This document shows positions 17,705 to 25,368 of a stretch of DNA of 35,269 nt, piece by piece. Below the pieces are notes generated by a model that saw only the letters and a list, made by a program, of their open reading frames with translations, was not told where the DNA came from and made no database searches. The stretch's first letter is position 1, and each line of letters starts with the position of its first letter. Both the position numbers and the translations under genes were made by a program. The stretch is taken from contig JAIBAQ010000050.1 in NCBI GenBank assembly GCA_019695095.1, positions 1-35,269 on the forward strand, in the 5' to 3' direction. Source of the stretch: Candidatus Hydrogenedentota bacterium. GTDB taxonomy: Bacteria > Hydrogenedentota > Hydrogenedentia > Hydrogenedentales > SLHB01.

Positions 17705-19819
17705 CTACTTGTTTTCGGAAGTGCCTTCAGACGCTTTATTACCCACCTCTCGCTCGTATTCCAGGGCGTGGTGTTCCTTGAAGTCTTCTTCCGTGATCTT
17801 TCCGGTAATCCACGACCAGTTCATTGGATAGGTGACCGGATCGAGAATCATGTAATAGAAGTGCCAGATGACGATCGTTCCAACGGCAAGCCACGCTTCG
17901 TAGAAGTGAATCAAAGCAATGATGTCGAGGACGATCTTCGGGAAATGCTTGAGGAAATCGTTGGCAAACCACATCGCGAGGCCGGTTACTCCCATGAGCA
18001 CCGATCCCCACATCATTCCCCAGTACTCCATCTTCTCGCTGTAACTGTAGCGGTCGTACTTGGGACCGTGCGGGGCAAGGCCAAGGGTGAACTTCATATT
18101 GGCAATCACATCCTTGACGTCCTTGAACTTGGGCAACATCGCCCAAAGCTCTCTTCTTCCGTACGGACGCAGCAGCGTATGCAGAGCATGGACGATGATG
18201 AGCCCGATCAGGACGGCGCCGGCGACGCGGTGAACCAGTCCTCGCGTCTCGAGACTCGCGTCTCCGAAGAACCACATCTTCAACCACCAGACATCGGGAT
18301 AGCGGAGGGCGAATCCGGAAATAGCCAGCGCCACAAACGATACCGTCAGAATGAAGTGACCGACCGTTTGTCCCGTTGAGAACCGTCGATAGGTGCCGAC
18401 GCCGCTGATTTCCTTTCGGAACTTGATGAAGACATGTCGAAGCATCAGCAGGGAATTGTGTATGACCATTCCGCCGAGAAGCAGTGCAATTGCCCAAAGG
18501 TATACCAACCGGACGATTCCCAGGGCCTTTTGTCCCGGGTCCGTGGGCATGATATGAACGGGGCCTTCCGCGAAGTTGGGTCCGGCATTCTCGTGGCACT
18601 TTCCGCAGGTTTGCGGCAAGTTCGCTTTGTTGGTCGACGACGTGGGATCGCTGGCAGGAAGGATGTTGTGCGCGCCGTGGCAACTGGCGCAGCTTGCCAC
18701 CACCTTCGATCCGGCGGCACTGGCCATACCGTGGTAACTGTCCATGTAACTGGCTTGACGCCAGACCGTGATGCCGTATCGCTCCATCTTCTTTTCGTCG
18801 TCATGGCAACTCGGGCAAGTGCTGCGCGAGACCTCTTGCTGGCTGACTGCTGACCCTTCCGCTTCAGGGCCTTGGTTGTCATGTTCGCCGTGACAATCCA
18901 CACAGGTCGGCGCATCCTTGATGCCAGCCTGAAGGGCCTTACCATGAATGCTCGCATCGAATTCCGCGGTCTCTTTGACGTGGCATTTACCGCAGGTCTT
19001 CGGAATGTTCATGCGCGCAATCGGAGAAGTGGAATCTTGAGAGGTCTTCAGATCGTGCGTGCCGTGGCATTCCACGCAGGTGGCCGCGTGCTTGCCGCTC
19101 GCCAAAGCGCGCGCATGCGCGCTCTTCATGTAGGAGTCGGAAGGTTGCATCACCGACACCATGTGCTTCTTCATCTTTTCCCGGTCGGAATGACACACAC
19201 CACATGTCTCGACCAGCCGTGACGGATGCGTCCGAGACAGCGGGTCCGTAGAGGGGCGCATATCGTGAACGCCATGACAGTCCTTACAGCTTGCCGCATC
19301 GTGGTCGCCATTCCGCAAAGCCACTGCATGAAGGCTACCCTGGTATTGCTCCATCTCTTCGGTGTGACACTCGCCACAGTTCACATCCGCCAGCTCGGGA
19401 TTATGCGGCGTCTCCGTGGCGTCGGTATGGCACATGACACAGTCCAGGCCGCCATGAGTCAACTGTGAGAAGGCTTCCTTATCGATGTACAGCGAACGGG
19501 CGGAGCCATCGGGATTCGTCGCGGATAAACTCGGATCGCCGTGACACACGTAGCAATCAACAGGTTCGGAGTCCGACGCTGGAGTCTCTTCCGGCGCGGG
19601 CGCGGGCGCTTCAAGCGCGGGCGCTTCCGGAGCTGCTTCTCCGGCAGGCGCGACGCCGGCAGGCTGAGACGAAGTCTCGGCGGTGGTCTGCGCAAACACG
19701 ATGCCGCCCTCGCCCTTCTCTCCGAGTAACAGCCCGCCTCCGAGGGTCAGACAACACAGGCCCGCCAGTAGAGAGACTCGAATCAGTGTAACGCGCTTAC
19801 GGCCATTCTTGAGATTCAC
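17705..19819 (-). CDS. Undecaheme cytochrome c fused to a cytochrome b561/FdhC-like membrane domain
   Basis: An exported electron carrier of 704 residues from the GTG at 19819 (a TTG at 19837 adds six). A signal peptide (LIRVSLLAGLCCLTLGGGLLL) is followed by a Pro/Ala/Glu-rich linker of about 40 residues. Eleven CXXCH motifs start at residues 89, 127, 148, 178, 206, 248, 276, 306, 335, 377 and 405. About five membrane helices from residue 434 onward follow, with His pairs (HRVAG...HALH; IHFYEAWLAVGTIVIWHFYYMI) typical of di-heme cytochrome b in formate dehydrogenase or thiosulfate reductase gamma subunits. Heme spacings in the first eight (38, 21, 30, 28, 42, 28, 30) match those of its upstream neighbour, so the two are paralogues. 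It starts 33 bp after that gene and probably exchanges electrons between the quinone pool and the periplasm. Confidence 0.9.
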   Translation of the reverse strand: MNLKNGRKRVTLIRVSLLAGLCCLTLGGGLLLGEKGEGGIVFAQTTAETSSQPAGVAPAGEAAPEAPALEAPAPAPEETPASDSEPVDCYVCHGDPSLSATNPDGSARSLYIDKEAFSQLTHGGLDCVMCHTDATETPHNPELADVNCGECHTEEMEQYQGSLHAVALRNGDHDAASCKDCHGVHDMRPSTDPLSRTHPSRLVETCGVCHSDREKMKKHMVSVMQPSDSYMKSAHARALASGKHAATCVECHGTHDLKTSQDSTSPIARMNIPKTCGKCHVKETAEFDASIHGKALQAGIKDAPTCVDCHGEHDNQGPEAEGSAVSQQEVSRSTCPSCHDDEKKMERYGITVWRQASYMDSYHGMASAAGSKVVASCASCHGAHNILPASDPTSSTNKANLPQTCGKCHENAGPNFAEGPVHIMPTDPGQKALGIVRLVYLWAIALLLGGMVIHNSLLMLRHVFIKFRKEISGVGTYRRFSTGQTVGHFILTVSFVALAISGFALRYPDVWWLKMWFFGDASLETRGLVHRVAGAVLIGLIIVHALHTLLRPYGRRELWAMLPKFKDVKDVIANMKFTLGLAPHGPKYDRYSYSEKMEYWGMMWGSVLMGVTGLAMWFANDFLKHFPKIVLDIIALIHFYEAWLAVGTIVIWHFYYMILDPVTYPMNWSWITGKITEEDFKEHHALEYEREVGNKASEGTSENK

Positions 19820-19852
19820 GGCTATCCATACCTTCAATCAACGGAGACCCAA

Positions 19853-22642
19853 TCACTTGTACCCAATCAGCATCGACCAGATAATCAGCAGCACCAGGCC
19901 GAAGCCAACAACCAATGCCAACGTACCGAAAATGGCCGCCCAGAATCGGAACTCTTTGGGAGCCTGATGACGAAGCCGCTTGTCCAGTTCGCCGCTCTCC
20001 CTAAGCTCCTCGTAGTAGCGCGGACGCTCTTCTTTCAGTTCTTCTTCTGGCACAAGCCCGGTGAACATCGCCATGTCCATCGGGAACTTCTCCGGTCTGA
20101 AGTGCGTGTTGAAGAAGTGAATGGTGAAGATGAATCCAACAGCTAGAAGCGCCTCGTCACTGTGGATAATTGTCGCAACATTGATTAACCATCCCGGCAA
20201 TACGCGCGTGAACGCTTCGGGGAACCACAGGAATAAGCCGGTCGATCCAATTATCGCTACGCCCCAGAAAACAGCGAAGTAGTCGAACTTCTCCCAGTAG
20301 GTCCACTCGCCATACTGCGGGCGGGGCCCCTTTCCACGGAACCATTTGACCGTCGCCACAAACTCCCTGAAATCGCGCAGAGTCGGGAGCAACGTACCCG
20401 TGCCCAGTAGAATCTGCTTCCAACTGGAGCCCGTCTCTCTCTTGCGGTGCGCAATGTAGCCAAGGTGGGCAATGAACACGACGACCATGATCACAGCGCA
20501 CACACGATGAATGATCCCGCATGCGGCAAATCCGCCGAGCGCCCACGACAACCATTGCGCCCACGGCATGTACGAGAACTTGAGCGCCATCCCCGTGAGG
20601 GCCAGCCCAAAGAAGCTCAGGATGAGCACAAAGTGCATCTGACGGACGACCGGCACAAAGCGGACCACCATCTTCGCCTCTTCACCGCCGGCCGCCGCGA
20701 TATGATCGCGCGCACGCCGCATCTCACGCCAGGAACGCGGCAGCCACATGAGCGTGTGCAAGCCAAAGAATCCGAACGTTCCTACCAGCAAGGCGGTCAT
20801 TCCCCAGAATGCATAGAAGAGCGCCGGATACTTCTCCGGGTCGTGATGGGTCGCGTGGGTCAAATAGCCCGCGAAGCGTCTGTTCGCGCCCGGATGGCAC
20901 TTTGCGCACGTCTGCACGATGTTCTCACGGCTGAGATGGGACTCCGGATTCTCCGGAGGCAGCGTATCGTGCGCGCCGTGACAGTCGTAGCACTTCGCCG
21001 CCACCGCGGAACCCAGCTTCGATACTTTGCCATGGTACGTGTCGAAATAGGTCTTGCTGACGTCTTCATGACACTTGCCGCAGGTAGTTAGAATGTCGAA
21101 CTTGAACTTCTCCTCGCTTGTACGGGAAATGCTGTGCGCCGTATGGCAACTGCTGCACACGGGAAGATTGTCGGAGTTGCTGACCAAAGACGAGTGGATA
21201 CTCTTTCGGAACTGTTGTTCTATTCCGTCGTGGCACTGGCCACAGGTATTGGCAATGTTGTTCTTGTTTACCGTGGAACGGGAATCTGATGGCGGAAGGG
21301 GGCTGTGAGCCGTGTGGCAACTCGTACACGTGGCCGTGTTGATCAAACCGCTCTTGGACAATCCCTCGCCGTGCACGCTTTCCGTGTAGTGTGCGACGAT
21401 GCCCGCAAATTCCGGCCCGAGCCTGCGCGCTGCAGCCTCGCCCTCGCGATGGCACTTCCCGCAGAGGGTAGGTACGTTGCGCGCAAAAGTGGGCGATTCG
21501 GAATCCTTCTTCGATTTTGTTGCGTGCCCGCTATGACAATCCAGGCAATCCGGCGCTTCAGGATCGCCCTTTGCCAGAAGTTGTCCGTGAATACTCTCTT
21601 TGTGCTGATTTACCTGGTCCGCATGGCAGACAGCGCAGTCCACTTTCGCAATCACCGTCGCGCAGGGGCGCTCGGCGTGACGCGGGTCCGCTCCCGTATG
21701 GCACTGGGCGCACCGCGTGTCCTTGTGCGTGGAGTGGGTTAGGTCGTCAACGTTGACCGCCGCCAATGTGCCGCCTGCCTTCTTCTCGAGCGGCTTCTCG
21801 TGACAGATCATGCAATCGCGGTCGCTCACGCCTTCTTCGTAGTACACCCTTCGAGCTTTGTGCGGCTGATGGCAATCGATACAGACCGGAACCACATCCG
21901 GCTGTTCTTCCCAAAGCTTACCGTCGATAACCTTCCTGTGAACCTGCTCAATCAGCGCGTGGCACTTGGTGCAAACACCCGAGACGTTCTTGCGGTTAAT
22001 GCTCGACTCAGGGTCTGTGTGGGGAAGCACATTGTGGGCCGTATGACAACTCGTGCAGACTGCGGTGACTTTCAGCCCCTGCCCGAAAAGACCCTGCGCG
22101 TGCATGCTTTCGTCATAGTTGGTGAGAATGTCATGCTGCGAGATGTTGCGGCTTTTCGCGACTGGGGCGTTCTCCGCGTGACAGTTGCCGCACATCTCCG
22201 GAATGTGTATGGGATTGGTTCGCGACTTAGGATCGTCCAGCGCACGGATATCGTGGGTCCCGTGGCAATCGCTGCACTGAGGCGCAAGCGGATCGTTTTT
22301 CGCGACGGACTGCCCGTGGAGGCTCTTTGCGTACAGCGCCGCCTCGTCGCCATGACAGGAACCGCAATCAACAGGTTTGAGTCCGGGTTCGTGCGGTAGT
22401 TCGGCAATGTCCGTGTGGCACGCAATGCATCCGATGGGACCGTGGATGGTGTTCGTGTAGAGCTCTTGATCGATGTACAGAGAGATCGTCTTGCCGTCAT
22501 CTGTGGTCTTGGTGAGCGAGTTGTCGCCGTGGCACATGAAGCACTGCTCGTCTTCCAGTTGTGCGCCCGCCCAAGGAACCACAAACCAGACCATGCAAGC
22601 AAGCAGAACTAGCCTTGCAGCGTCGCGCACTCGAAAGAACAT
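19853..22642 (-). CDS. 19-heme cytochrome c fused to a cytochrome b561/FdhC-like membrane domain
   Basis: From the ATG at 22642 (AGGGG about 8 bases upstream) the protein is 929 residues, with signal peptide MFFRVRDAARLVLLACMVWF and cleavage near AGAQ. Nineteen CXXCH motifs begin at residues 34, 72, 93, 123, 151, 196, 224, 254, 277, 311, 336, 366, 394, 439, 467, 496, 521, 551 and 579. Hemes 1-8 and 9-16 are a tandem duplication with an offset near 243 residues. About five membrane helices (residues 607-845) form a cytochrome b domain with HRVCA and IIHSDEALLAVGFIFTIHFF His pairs. A further helix lies near the C-terminus. A frame start at 22714 would put 24 residues before the signal peptide and is unlikely. 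The periplasmic heme wire and quinone-facing b domain in one chain suggest a membrane-anchored electron conduit. Confidence 0.92.
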   Translation of the reverse strand: MFFRVRDAARLVLLACMVWFVVPWAGAQLEDEQCFMCHGDNSLTKTTDDGKTISLYIDQELYTNTIHGPIGCIACHTDIAELPHEPGLKPVDCGSCHGDEAALYAKSLHGQSVAKNDPLAPQCSDCHGTHDIRALDDPKSRTNPIHIPEMCGNCHAENAPVAKSRNISQHDILTNYDESMHAQGLFGQGLKVTAVCTSCHTAHNVLPHTDPESSINRKNVSGVCTKCHALIEQVHRKVIDGKLWEEQPDVVPVCIDCHQPHKARRVYYEEGVSDRDCMICHEKPLEKKAGGTLAAVNVDDLTHSTHKDTRCAQCHTGADPRHAERPCATVIAKVDCAVCHADQVNQHKESIHGQLLAKGDPEAPDCLDCHSGHATKSKKDSESPTFARNVPTLCGKCHREGEAAARRLGPEFAGIVAHYTESVHGEGLSKSGLINTATCTSCHTAHSPLPPSDSRSTVNKNNIANTCGQCHDGIEQQFRKSIHSSLVSNSDNLPVCSSCHTAHSISRTSEEKFKFDILTTCGKCHEDVSKTYFDTYHGKVSKLGSAVAAKCYDCHGAHDTLPPENPESHLSRENIVQTCAKCHPGANRRFAGYLTHATHHDPEKYPALFYAFWGMTALLVGTFGFFGLHTLMWLPRSWREMRRARDHIAAAGGEEAKMVVRFVPVVRQMHFVLILSFFGLALTGMALKFSYMPWAQWLSWALGGFAACGIIHRVCAVIMVVVFIAHLGYIAHRKRETGSSWKQILLGTGTLLPTLRDFREFVATVKWFRGKGPRPQYGEWTYWEKFDYFAVFWGVAIIGSTGLFLWFPEAFTRVLPGWLINVATIIHSDEALLAVGFIFTIHFFNTHFRPEKFPMDMAMFTGLVPEEELKEERPRYYEELRESGELDKRLRHQAPKEFRFWAAIFGTLALVVGFGLVLLIIWSMLIGYK
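21088..22543 (-). repeat. Tandem duplication of an octaheme unit inside the 19-heme cytochrome
   Basis: Unit 1 (hemes 1-8) and unit 2 (hemes 9-16) have corresponding CXXCH positions offset by 243, 239, 243, 243, 243, 243, 243 and 242 residues. Local sequence agrees, for example CTSCHTAHNVLPHTDPESS with CTSCHTAHSPLPPSDSRST, and SLHGQSVAKNDPLAPQC with SIHGQLLAKGDPEAPDC. The DNA has diverged, so the event is old. Confidence 0.88.
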
Positions 22643-22752
22643 CTTCACGCCCCTTTTGAATACAGCTCTGCCACGGTAACCCGCAGTTCTTACGGCGACT
22701 TTCCCCGCCAGCAAGAATTGCCCAGATGCAAAACCATGGGGTCATGCCATGA

Positions 22753-22861
22753 GGATTTCTTGCGAACACACGCTGCTTACGGAGGACTGCCTCGTCTCTA
22801 GCAGCAGATCTCACACACGTACTACTTACGAGATTTGTTCGTGTGTGTTCGTGAGAAATCC
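22753..22861. repeat. Nested inverted repeat in the cytochrome leader
   Basis: The outer arms are 22753-22772 and 22840-22861, matching as inverted copies at about 17 of 19 positions (GGATTTCT, then CGAACACAC). An inner arm CACACACG (22812-22819) can instead pair with CGTGTGTG (22840-22847), part of the same right arm. The two hairpins are therefore mutually exclusive. CACACG followed by a CTTACG-type block also occurs twice in direct orientation. Confidence 0.72.
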
Positions 22862-22960
22862 GGACTAACCACCATCCGGTGATTCCCCTTGACCAGTACA
22901 GCTCGGCTTGCGGAATCAGACGCGGTAGTATGGCATCTCCGGGAAGGCGCTGTCGAGCAA

Positions 22961-22989
22961 AAAATACGACTACATGCTTTTATTGTCAT
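22961..22989 (-). promoter_or_regulatory. Weak promoter candidate for the cytochrome operon
   Basis: On the minus strand ATGACA (22989-22984) is separated by 17 bp from TATTTT (22966-22961). Transcription would start near 22954 and give a leader of about 310 bases that contains the nested inverted repeat. The match is modest. Confidence 0.3.
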
Positions 22990-23061
22990 TCGCGTTTTGT
23001 TGGTTTTTTAATTAAACAAAAACAAAATTGAATCACCCGAGAAACAGAAAAGGGCGAGAAT

Positions 23062-23850
23062 TCACTTGGACTGGATTCTGACCGAATCGACTTCAATTCT
23101 GCCCAAAAGGCGAAGCAATCCGTCCAGAATAGTGAGCGGATGTGGAGGGCAACCGGGGATGTACAAATCGATCGGCAGCAAGCCTTCTACGCCATTGTGC
23201 TGCTGACTGTGCCCAGCATAAGGCCCACCCGAAATAGCACATGCTCCGACCACGATGACCAGCTTGGGCGCGGGGACTGCCTCGTAGGTCTTCTCAAGGG
23301 CCAACCGCATGTTCTCTGAAACGCAGCCGGTAACCAAGATACCGTCTGCGTGACGCGGCGAAGCCACCATCTGAATGCCGAACCGTCCGATATCCCATCC
23401 GATTGTGCTCAAAACGTTCACGTCCGCTTCGCACGCGTTACACCCGCCCGCGCTGACTTGCCGCAATCGCAACGAACGTCCAAACAGTCGCTTCAGTTTT
23501 GCATCAAGCGCTCGGGCGAGTCTGAGTTCATCCTGCGCTCCAACGAAGAGGTCCTCGCGCGTACGCGTGGACAAGCGATAGTCTTGGAGATGCGTGATCG
23601 CGTGTTGGGGACACGCTTCTGAGCAATCTGCACAAAACAGGCACTTTCCCAAATCAACCTGGGGAAGACGTTCGGCAGTCAGCGCTTCGGTTGGGCAAGC
23701 TTCAATGCACGCGCGGCACCCTTCCACGCACTTCGACGCATCGATCACGGGACGGCCCCTGAATCGATCGGGCATCGCAGGCGGTTCTCCGTCGGGATAC
23801 GTTATGGTGCGATGGCCTTGTTTCAGCCTGGCGAGTAACGGTTTCAGCAT
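23062..23850 (-). CDS. Fused 2x[4Fe-4S] ferredoxin and NuoB/HyfI-like small subunit of an Ehr-type complex
   Basis: The 262-residue subunit has an N-terminal ferredoxin domain (HyfH/NuoI-like) and a C-terminal NuoB/HyfI-like domain. The first cluster motif has Cys41, 45, 48 and 52, an unusual CX3CX2CX3C. The second is regular, with Cys70, 73, 76 and 80. The N2-type [4Fe-4S] ligands are present as GGCNAC (Cys137, Cys140), VGAC (Cys204) and PGCPPHP (Cys234). It should pass electrons from a ferredoxin-like donor to the membrane arm. HyfH and HyfI are separate proteins in E. coli, so the fusion is notable. AAGGA lies 7 bases before the ATG, and the gene starts 18 bp after the large-subunit gene. 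Confidence 0.88.
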   Translation of the reverse strand: MLKPLLARLKQGHRTITYPDGEPPAMPDRFRGRPVIDASKCVEGCRACIEACPTEALTAERLPQVDLGKCLFCADCSEACPQHAITHLQDYRLSTRTREDLFVGAQDELRLARALDAKLKRLFGRSLRLRQVSAGGCNACEADVNVLSTIGWDIGRFGIQMVASPRHADGILVTGCVSENMRLALEKTYEAVPAPKLVIVVGACAISGGPYAGHSQQHNGVEGLLPIDLYIPGCPPHPLTILDGLLRLLGRIEVDSVRIQSK

Positions 23851-23868
23851 GCGTCTATCCTTGCATAC

Positions 23869-25368
23869 TCACAGGTCGAACCCGCAGTACGAGAGATTGA
23901 AGCTCTTGTTGCAGAGCGGAAAATCCGAGATCGGCTGGTTGCGTAATGCCATCGATAGTCCCGTCCAATTGTGAAAGGATGGGTCCGTAACCTTGTATGA
24001 GGAAAACTTCCCGTTGCTGCCGGTTATTGCCACATGACAAATCTCGCCTCGCCAACCTTCTATCAGTGAGGCAGCAATGCTGTCAGCGGCCAGTTCGCGT
24101 CGGCTCGACAGACTATCCGAGGCGGGCAGCGAGTTGAGACGCTCTCGAATGAACACAATTGAGCGCTGTATCTCCAACCATCGGACGTACGCGCGCGAAT
24201 TCACGTCGCCGTGGTGGGCCGTTGCCAGCGGAATGTTTGTGAATTGGTATACCCCGGTCGGGTGCGTGGACCGGATATCCACCTCCACACCACACGCCCG
24301 CGCCGCAGGACCGACAAGGCCCAAATCCACGCAGGCCGTCCGGCTGACCATGCCCGTCTGCTCAAATCGCCCCTGGACGGTGGCGCTCTCCCAAAGGAGG
24401 TTGACGGCAATCTGCAAATCGCGCTCGGCAGTTTCCAGACGCTTCTTCAATTCGGTTGCACGCTCGGGCTCCAGCATAAAACGCACGCCACCGGGAACGA
24501 CCAAGGAACGTCCGAATCGGTTGCCGCAAAGCAATGCGGTCATGTTCAGGAGATCGCCTCGAATCCTGCCGCAGAACGATTGTGTGGGAAGAAAACCTAC
24601 GTCTCCCGCCAACGCGCCCAAGTCTCCCGTATGATTTGCCAGACGCTCCAGTTCAAGCGCGATTGCGCGCACCACCTGCGCGTGCGCAGACACATGAACT
24701 CGCGACAGGGCCTCGACATTCTGACTATATGCCCACGCGTGCCCAACGGTCGTGTCTCCCGCGAGTGTCTCCATCACATGAATCGTTCGATTGTGCGGGC
24801 CGTCAACCAACGCGTCTTCCACACCTCGGTGCTGATATCCCAACGAAATTTCGAGGTGGAAGACTTCTTCTCCGTGGCACTGGAAACGGAAGTGGCCGGG
24901 TTCAATGACACCGGCGTGAACCGGCCCCACGGCTACCTCATGCACTTCATCGCCATCGACTTTGAAGAAGTCCATCTCGCCAATTCGGGCATTTCGTTGG
25001 TCGGCTTTGTCAGGAAAACGGACCGGTTTCAGCCACGGATGACCTTCAGGAGCGACACCGGTTTGTTCCGCGATTTCTCTTTCAAAAAGATGGACTTGAG
25101 GGCAACTTGGCGTCAGCGATGCATAACGCTCACCTTCGAGTGCGCCAATCCCGATCAAAACGCTACCGTCCGAATCGTCCGTGAGCACGGCTACCAATTC
25201 CGGCTTGCCGCTTTCGGTTGGCCGCCGGACAAACAATGACGAAACCCTGCAACGAGCTTTCACGGCATCGATTAAGGCAACCCGAAACTGATCAATCGGC
25301 CTGCGCGGTACATCTATCAGCGCAAGCGCCTCGCCGTTCCACGTCTTCGCAAATGCAGACGAAGTCAT
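23869..25368 (-). CDS. NuoCD/HyfG-like large subunit lacking Ni-Fe ligands (Ehr-type)
   Basis: The 499-residue protein joins a NuoC-like N-domain (FEREIAEQTGVAPEGHPWL, about residues 94-113) to a NuoD/HycE-like large-subunit domain (GYQHRGVEDAL, ALELERLANHTGDLGAL, VGPAARACG). Group 4 hydrogenases bind Ni-Fe through CGIC and DPCxxC. Here the first site reads TLAGDTTVGHAWAY, with Ala203 and Thr206 in the cysteine positions. The last reads SFNLSYCGFDL, with Ser493 and Gly496, and the chain ends there. It therefore cannot bind Ni-Fe as in hydrogenases. This places it with the energy-converting hydrogenase-related (Ehr) complexes. The start ATG overlaps the HyfF-like stop (ATGA). Confidence 0.88.
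   Translation of the reverse strand: MTSSAFAKTWNGEALALIDVPRRPIDQFRVALIDAVKARCRVSSLFVRRPTESGKPELVAVLTDDSDGSVLIGIGALEGERYASLTPSCPQVHLFEREIAEQTGVAPEGHPWLKPVRFPDKADQRNARIGEMDFFKVDGDEVHEVAVGPVHAGVIEPGHFRFQCHGEEVFHLEISLGYQHRGVEDALVDGPHNRTIHVMETLAGDTTVGHAWAYSQNVEALSRVHVSAHAQVVRAIALELERLANHTGDLGALAGDVGFLPTQSFCGRIRGDLLNMTALLCGNRFGRSLVVPGGVRFMLEPERATELKKRLETAERDLQIAVNLLWESATVQGRFEQTGMVSRTACVDLGLVGPAARACGVEVDIRSTHPTGVYQFTNIPLATAHHGDVNSRAYVRWLEIQRSIVFIRERLNSLPASDSLSSRRELAADSIAASLIEGWRGEICHVAITGSNGKFSSYKVTDPSFHNWTGLSMALRNQPISDFPLCNKSFNLSYCGFDL

Larger units (their letters stand above)
22643..23061. other. 419-bp regulatory gap between the Ehr-like operon and the cytochrome operon
   Basis: No gene is supported here. 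Reading in the direction of transcription (minus), the first part after the Ehr operon is AT-rich. It has a weak CGCCC/GGGTG stem (23034-23056) and then a T-rich tract (23015-23028), a possible weak terminator. Next comes a promoter candidate (22961-22989), then a nested inverted-repeat cluster (22753-22861), then the leader of the 19-heme cytochrome gene. Confidence 0.6.

Noticed and set aside
24211-25239. A 342-codon open frame on the plus strand
   Set aside because: It is antisense to the NuoCD/HyfG-like gene, with no motif or ribosome-binding site.
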